A stretch of 64,000 bases of DNA from Selaginella tamariscina (lineage: Eukaryota; Streptophyta; Lycopodiopsida; Selaginellales; Selaginellaceae), in the NCBI GenBank assembly GCA_003024785.1, contig PUQB01000098.1, positions 295,672-359,671 on the forward strand, given 5' to 3'. The stretch's first letter is position 1. Every line of letters begins with the position of its first letter. Under the pieces are notes generated by a model, which made no database searches, was not told the origin of the DNA, and saw nothing but the letters and a program-made list of their open reading frames with translations. The translations under genes and the position numbers were made by a program. This document shows, one piece after another, positions 57,466 to 64,000 of the stretch.

Positions 57466-60400
57466 GCATAATAATAATGAAGAAGAAATCTTTTATTGTT
57501 TATTATTAACAACGTTATTTATGGGACTTACTATAGGAAAGTGTTTGGGACTCGTATGGAATAAAAACAATCCTCCATCCGTGAAAGAAAATTCCATATT
57601 TAATAATACTTGAAAAGTTTAACTATGTTCATTTAAATATTTTAACTAAAACTTAACGGAAGTGCTTGTGAATTTTCCTACGTCATAAATCTCTTTTTTT
57701 ACCAAAAATGTGAAGTTCAAATGATTCTATAAATCTTAGTCAATAGTATATATAAGTAAAATATTTTATGGTTAATTTAAATCACATAATGTATATAATT
57801 GTTTCTTTTTTAATATGAATGAATAAGAATTTAATAATATAAATTTCATTATAGCATAATTATCATCAAAGATACTATTTTAACTTTTTTTTCTTATGTC
57901 ATTTCTCATGCCATATAAAATAATATATACAATCGAAACCTTAAAAAGTTGCAACCTGTATGTAAATTCTATATCTACTTTCTTTATGCATATATAACAA
58001 AAATATTAAAATGCTATAATTTACACATTTATTCTATTTACTTGTTAAAAAGTCTATATCAAAATATTTGTAAATATTAATTTAATAAAGTTCATGTCTT
58101 ATTTAATTATGACTTAAACATTACAACTTTTATTTTTTAAATATTTACTCTCAATTTAAATGCTAAAATATTTAAATGTTGTTACATATTAACATATGTA
58201 TGCTATAATAAAATTACATTATATCATATAAATATAATAATACCACAATTACTTTAAACAAGGACCACCACCCTTTTGTATTAACCAACTATGTAATCAA
58301 ATAATATATAAATTAAATAAAATTAAAGTTAATAAACATTTTTGATGAATTTTTAAATTATAAAATATTTAAAAATAATGACATAATCCTAATATATAAA
58401 CAAGATAAAGTTAAAGATAATTGATATTCTTAATGAATGTTTATTTTAAAAAATAATGACCGAGACAAGAGTTTTTTAGTAAAATCTTACCGTTATATAT
58501 CGTAAAGCATATATACTTTTATATTTTTTATTACTTTTAAGTTTGTTATATAGAAATATGTTATATGCCTTTTAAAATTTATAAAGTAATTATTTTTTTT
58601 TGTTTTAGTCATAAGAATGTGCAATGTTATTAATTAATTAATAATATAATGTTCAAAATAAAATTCAATTTAACCATTAACACGTCTTTAGCCCATTAAA
58701 TAAACTATTTTTTTTAAAATAATAGTTAATATTTTAAAAATAAATAAGGTATCATCAACGTTATATAATTATATAATAATTATCACCAACTTTGTGAACT
58801 ATATTGCACTTAATTCATAACTTAGGTAATTTATTTTTTAATGCTTTTTCACTATATAGAACAACATTTTAAGCACTATTCATAAATTATTTTATTTATA
58901 ACTCATTCAAGTTTATTATTTTTACGTCATTCATTTCATGTAACACAAATTAATTTAACTTCTTCAATTATCAAACATTCTTTCTTTATTAACACATGCA
59001 TTGATAAATTTAATTATAAAAAAATATCATAGTACAAAATTATTTTAAATACTGCTTTTAGTCTTCATATAATTATATTTGATTTTTAATATTATGTTGT
59101 TGAATCATTTTTAAAAAATTATTAAATAAATATTATATTGTATATATAGCATCATTTCTTAAACTTAATCAAAAAACATTTATCATAAATGCATATGAAC
59201 TTATTACCGTATACTCATGTTGTATTAAACTTTCATAATACATAATTTATGAAATGTTATAACAACTTTTTTAAAACATATTATTCACAGTTATTAATTG
59301 TCGTTACAAGGTATTAAATTAAAACTCATTGTGTTTTTTAACTATAGTTTTATAAATAAACATTTATATATGTAATTGAGATTATAATGGTAAGTGTTTT
59401 GAGTTAGATAAGTTTCTTTCATTTAATTATTAAAATTTTCATTAAAAATAATATAAATATATTTAAAAACATAATTTATAATGTTATGTCTTCATCAATA
59501 TATATAACAAATGAAAGTTTAATAATTCTGACCAACAATTTACACAATTATAAATAATTAAATAATATCATTGAGAAAACAAAATAATTTTTCACCAAAG
59601 TTATTTTATATTGTAGAGTAACTTCATTATTAATTATAAAGAGCTCACACTTATGTAATTGTTTTAATTAATAAATTACTACAACGTTATTAAAATCTTT
59701 TATAAATATTATATCACTCTCATGGTTATATCATTTCACATCATTTTTCAAATAATTATATGGACATTGCTTATCATATTTAAAAGAATTAAATGTTAAT
59801 ATGGTATACAATGCATTATTATAAATATCAATTCATAAGACAAATTAAATTGCATTAAAAGAAATTTATTTTACTTTACGTACTCACTTAAGCTAAACTT
59901 GTATAATACAAATATAATATTATAGAAAGACATATTTAATCCCTTCTAAAAAATATTGGAATAAAAGGGGCCCTACTCATTAATTTGAAATATTATGAAT
60001 TACTAATTATATAAACCGCTAAATCGATATATAAATCGAGCTTGTTTAATAAATATTTATTTAATTTTAAACTAATTAAATTGAGTCCATTTTAATAATT
60101 TAATTAGTTTTAAGCCTATTTAATTAAATATTTCATAATAAAATCAGAAACATATATAAAAATTAATTTTTTGTTATAAACTACAATATTGATATATAAA
60201 TCAAGCTTGTTTAATTAGTTTATTCATAATATTTTAAATTGAATATTTTTTAGTTAATATTGTTATTTTAAAAGTCAAAATATTATAATTGAAGTTTTTT
60301 AATGATATATATATGTAAATTTAAAACTTTTAAGAGGTATATATATAATATAAAACTTCTCGGATATATTGATAAATATAGTAAATTTTAGGGATATAAA

Positions 60401-61800
60401 TGTAATTTTCCCAAATATTAATTATATGAACAAATATATATTGATTAAGAATTTTTTATATTACATTTATTTAACATGTTTTATTACTTATTCTATATGA
60501 CTCATCTATTTTAAAACAATTATAACAAGTGCATTTATAACTTCAGCCAAATCTATAAGTCTAAATCATATGTGCATGCTAATACTACAAATATTTACAT
60601 TTATGCATCTAACCTATGATATACATTGAAAAGCATTTTAATCTTATTGTTATATTTGTATAACTAATAAATTTTGTATATGTTTGTATTTGTTTGTTTG
60701 TATATCATTATAAAAGGACATACAATTAATGATTAGATAATTCATATTAATATACACGATATTTATATTTAATATTTATTTATTGTGTTTAATTTTAATT
60801 AATAATTAAATTATAAATTGTTATTTTTAATATTTGAAATTCATAAACCATATTAAATTCTAATTAATAATTAAACATTGATATTCATTAATATATCTAT
60901 TAATAGTTATTTATTGTGTATTAAGGTTTTTTTTAATTAGAAATAATTGCTAATTATCTAGTAAGAAACGTGATTCCAAAAGAAAATTATATTATTATTT
61001 ATTAAATTATAATTATATATTATTAATATCAATACCTTAAATTATAATCTTCACAAACTAGCCAAACTAAAGACAAACTTAAAAAAGAGAAGACAATTTG
61101 TCCTTGATATTCTATGAAATAAATTACAATTTATTTTAAATAACAAAACTTTTACTTAAACATGATTTAAGCTCGTGTTATAACCTAAAAAGAAGATATA
61201 ATGTGATTCTCCGTTCCAATGTAATTTTACTATAAAGGATATACGTAAAGAATTTTTCCAATATACAATCTCCACCGTTCTAACGTACACGGCGATTAAT
61301 CAGCTGTGAGCAAAAATGACAGAGAAAATCGTTAATCAAGTGTGTATATGTATACACATGTAAACACCTACATTTAATTGCAACAACGAAATGCGTTAAA
61401 CTGTCTAAAATAGTTATATTAAATATATAAATTTAGAAATCAAAACGGTAAATGTAAACTTTCAAAATCCTCAATCAGTTATATCAGGTATGTAGATCCT
61501 ACGCTTGTTAGGTGCAACTTAGCAATTTCTACTGGGTCCCTGAATAGACAACCTTTCCCCGTCAAAGAAGGTATAATCTATACAAATGTCCGATTTGCGC
61601 GTGCGTGAGTACGTCTACGTGTATGTGTGTGTGTGTATCGTATATCTGGTTGGTACACTCGTTCTTTCTTAGACATGAAAATCCACCAACTTACATTTCT
61701 CTTTACTCGCACTCTAATGACTCCATGATGCTACAAAGTTAGGAACAAGAAACAAAATCTAAATTTGGACCATTGATTAAACAAAACATATAATATTTAA
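57157..61800. other. Extended AT-rich gene-free region (4.6 kb)
   Basis: Very AT-rich DNA with a (TA)n run at 57438-57465 and no frame of any length on either strand. I see no transposon termini or RNA gene. It may hold the promoter of the kinase gene at its right end. Confidence 0.6.
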
Positions 61801-61849
61801 GCAGCTTGTTGTTTGTTCCTTCGAGCTTGTGGGGTAGAATGTCTCTGTC

Positions 61850-63817
61850 GCGGACATAGCCAGAGATCCAGTGGATTTATTTCTGTTTCGACCCGGAGGA
61901 GCTTCTCAATGATGCGCTGGCTGTCATCTGTGTGCCCACCTCTTTACTCATGCTGCAATCTTTAAATGCATATGAAAATGGTTTAGTTCTCATTTAAGCA
62001 TTCCTTTATTCACTTTCAGGTGTCTGCACAAGAGAGCGGTACATTCCTGGAGGTGAGTAGTTTAAAGTTCAGCTACATGGCAGTAGAGACGTGCGCACAC
62101 ACGTAGCTCCATGGTGTTCTTCTGGCCAGTCCGTTGGAGGAAATCAAGGAGGAAAGAGAAGGCAGAAGCATTACAGGAGATACCCAGTGTGCCAAAGGAC
62201 ATCCCGGAGGTGAAGATGTCGATCAATGCCAGAAGGCAGCAGAGCTTTGACACTTTCGAGTACTCGTTCCGCCGTAATTCGAGCAGTTTCAGTGTGTTCA
62301 AGCACGAGGATGCCTCGGACAGTGTCGATTTGTCAGGAAGCGAGTCGAATTCTACGGTTCTGTGAATTATCCGCCTCTCCCACACCAGTTGTCCTCCGGT
62401 CTCGGATGGGGCAACAACTGGTTCAGCTTTGGTGAACTCGAAACCGCTACCAACGGTTTCTCGGACAAGAACATAATTGGTGAGGGTGGTTACGGGGTTG
62501 TTTACAAGGGATTTCTACCAGACGATACAATTGTTGCTTGCAAGTACCTCACAAACAAGTACGTTCATACCCTTCTTTTCCCCTTAATGGAGAGGGTTTA
62601 GTGCTAGTTTAGTGACAAACTCGGGTTTCATTTTCCTGCAGACGTCAGGCTGAAAGAGAGTTTCTCGTCGAGGTGGAGACCATTGGCCGCGTGCGACACA
62701 AGAATCTTGTCAGATTGCTTGGATTTTGCGCCGAGGGAGAACACAGGTTTTGACTATACATATATGTATATATAGATAATACAAGATACCCACGCGCACG
62801 TGTCTGTTACAGGATCCTGGTGTATGAATATGTCAACAATGGAAACCTTGAGGAATGGCTTCATGGACCGACTTCGAAAGCTCGGACTCCGAGCTGGGAT
62901 GCACGGATGAAAATTGTTCTTGGGACAGCAAAAGGGTGTGTATTGTATATATGTATAGTGTGTGTGTGTATATATGTATATACACACACACTGTTTTTAT
63001 ATATTTATGTATATCAGATTGGCGTACATGCACGAGGCTTTGGAGCCAAAGATTGTGCACAGAGATATAAAAGCAAGCAATATCTTGCTCGATAGCAGGT
63101 GGAATGCAAAGGTATCCGATTTCGGGCTTGCAAAGTTTCTTGGGTGTGAGAATACACACGTGATGACCAGAGTCATGGGTACATTTGGGTATGTATTCTT
63201 AACACATACATATTGTTCATACATACATTCAGTTATGTTGCTCCGGAGTACGCGAACACAGGATTGCTGAACGAGAGGAGTGATGTATACAGCTTTGGAG
63301 TTCTTCTAATAGAAGTTGTGACAGGAAGAGATCCAGTAGACTATTCAAGACCACCGGGAGAGGCAAGTTTGTGTGTGTGAGAGAGAGATTAGTGAGGGGT
63401 TTAACAAGGGTTTAGTACAGGTTAATCTTGTGGACTGGCTTAAGCTAATGCTAACGACCAAACGTATGGACGACATTGCTGATGCACGGCTGGAGGAGAA
63501 GCCATCTCCACGAGCACTTAAGAAGGCATTAATCACAGCTTTGCAGTGTGTTCATCCTCATGTTTCAAAGAGGCCCACTATGGGACACGTTGTACATCTT
63601 CTCGAGGCCGAAAACTTTCAACTCCCAGAGGTAAGCTTTGTATATTTTATAATACAATATTAACTGTTATATGTGGCAGAACTGGAGAGCAGTTAAGGAG
63701 ATGGGATTAACAAAATTAATAGAGAGCCAAAACCAGAAGAGATTAGTACAAAGCCTGTCAAAGGAGCTGCAAGAGTATACAAAAGAAAGCTACGACAACA
63801 GCAAGAGATATGCTTAA
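61850..63817 (+). CDS. Receptor-like protein kinase (At2g42960/TMK-related extracellular-less RLK type)
   Basis: A plant serine/threonine RLK. The kinase begins [20 protein letters not shown] at about 62420, with G-loop [11 protein letters not shown] and invariant Lys in VACKYL. Exons are about 62368-62558, 62642-62746, 62813-62935, 63018-63188, 63233-63362, 63421-63630 and 63680-63817. Catalytic motifs are intact: [14 protein letters not shown] (about 63050), [10 protein letters not shown] (about 63115), [14 protein letters not shown] across an intron, and [13 protein letters not shown]. The C-terminal lobe has [16 protein letters not shown]. The last exon is Lys/Gln-rich (stop 63815-63817). 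The juxtamembrane part ([20 protein letters not shown] to [14 protein letters not shown], 62170-62363) is in another frame, offset by one base at about 62365. The N-terminus and membrane helix (perhaps [16 protein letters not shown], about 61920) are uncertain. The intron at 63363 is GC-AG. Confidence 0.83.
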
Positions 63818-64000
63818 GAATATACCTAAGGAATATGTACATATCCCAGTCAACTGTGATTAGTGGTGACGGGCTGGTCAAGCCCATCATTTGACTGGAT
63901 GATTGGTCCCACGTGTGCAGTCCACATCACCAACATAAGAAGGTCAAGATTGATGGCCTGTGATTTTTTGAAATTAGGCTTATTTTAAATAAATTTTACG
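63818..64000. other. 3' flank of the kinase gene
   Basis: Short AT-rich end of the window. No polyadenylation signal stands out. No further gene. Confidence 0.5.

Noticed and set aside
57157-61800. Possible matrix-attachment region or centromeric satellite
   Set aside because: The DNA is simply AT-rich without tandem periodicity or recurring motifs that I could see; no positive evidence.

Overview
The window looks like nuclear DNA of a land plant, most likely an early-diverging vascular plant such as a Selaginella-type lycophyte. Evidence: very short GT-AG introns (about 44-83 bp in the best-resolved genes), plant gene families (LRR receptor-type protein, receptor-like kinase, PGG-type ankyrin membrane protein, WAV3-like RING/VWA protein), TTTAGGG-like tracts and plant transposon classes (copia-type LTRs, PIF/Harbinger, MULE, mariner-like MITE). 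The genus is inference. There are no bacterial operons, CRISPR arrays or rRNA genes, and I recognised no tRNA.

Layout. 1-6.1 kb: a decayed LTR retrotransposon on the minus strand plus an inverted LTR piece. 7.0-9.3 kb: a minus-strand gene with a P-loop NTPase, a restriction-endonuclease-like domain and a SAP-like tail, of the Crinkler/RHS type. 9.7-42.9 kb: a rearranged segmental-duplication cluster. It holds three copies of an ankyrin/PGG gene (A 11.5-14.4, B 24.8-29.0, C 35.3-39.4 kb), two copies of a PQQ beta-propeller gene and two copies of an unrecognised gene X. Inside the cluster, an LRR gene (16.4-24.6 kb) is split by a 7.1-kb PIF/Harbinger element with a TTA target duplication. That element carries a transposase, a nested solo LTR, captured fragments of a DNA polymerase lambda-like and a WAV3-like gene, and a Myb/SANT-SAM protein gene.

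42.9-51.2 kb is the most unusual part. It is a DNA transposon with degenerate GGAGGCT-type terminal inverted repeats, a MULE-like DDE/SWIM transposase (minus strand) and a divergently transcribed six-exon gene joining a ParB-like domain to a beta-class amino-DNA-methyltransferase domain. Between the two genes lies a tandem array of hairpin units whose core (TGCCGACTGA) recurs next to both element ends. This suggests an element that brings its own DNA-modifying enzyme and shared binding sites.

52.9-54.6 kb: an HSPA12-like Hsp70-family gene. 55.0-57.2 kb: a second MULE with long TIRs, whose SWIM finger is interrupted by a 170-bp MITE. 57.2-61.8 kb: AT-rich DNA without genes. 61.8-63.8 kb: a receptor-like kinase gene.

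Nearly every otherwise well-preserved gene has one or a few single-base frameshifts. These are either decay or uncorrected long-read indels, so 'pseudogene' labels here are provisional.
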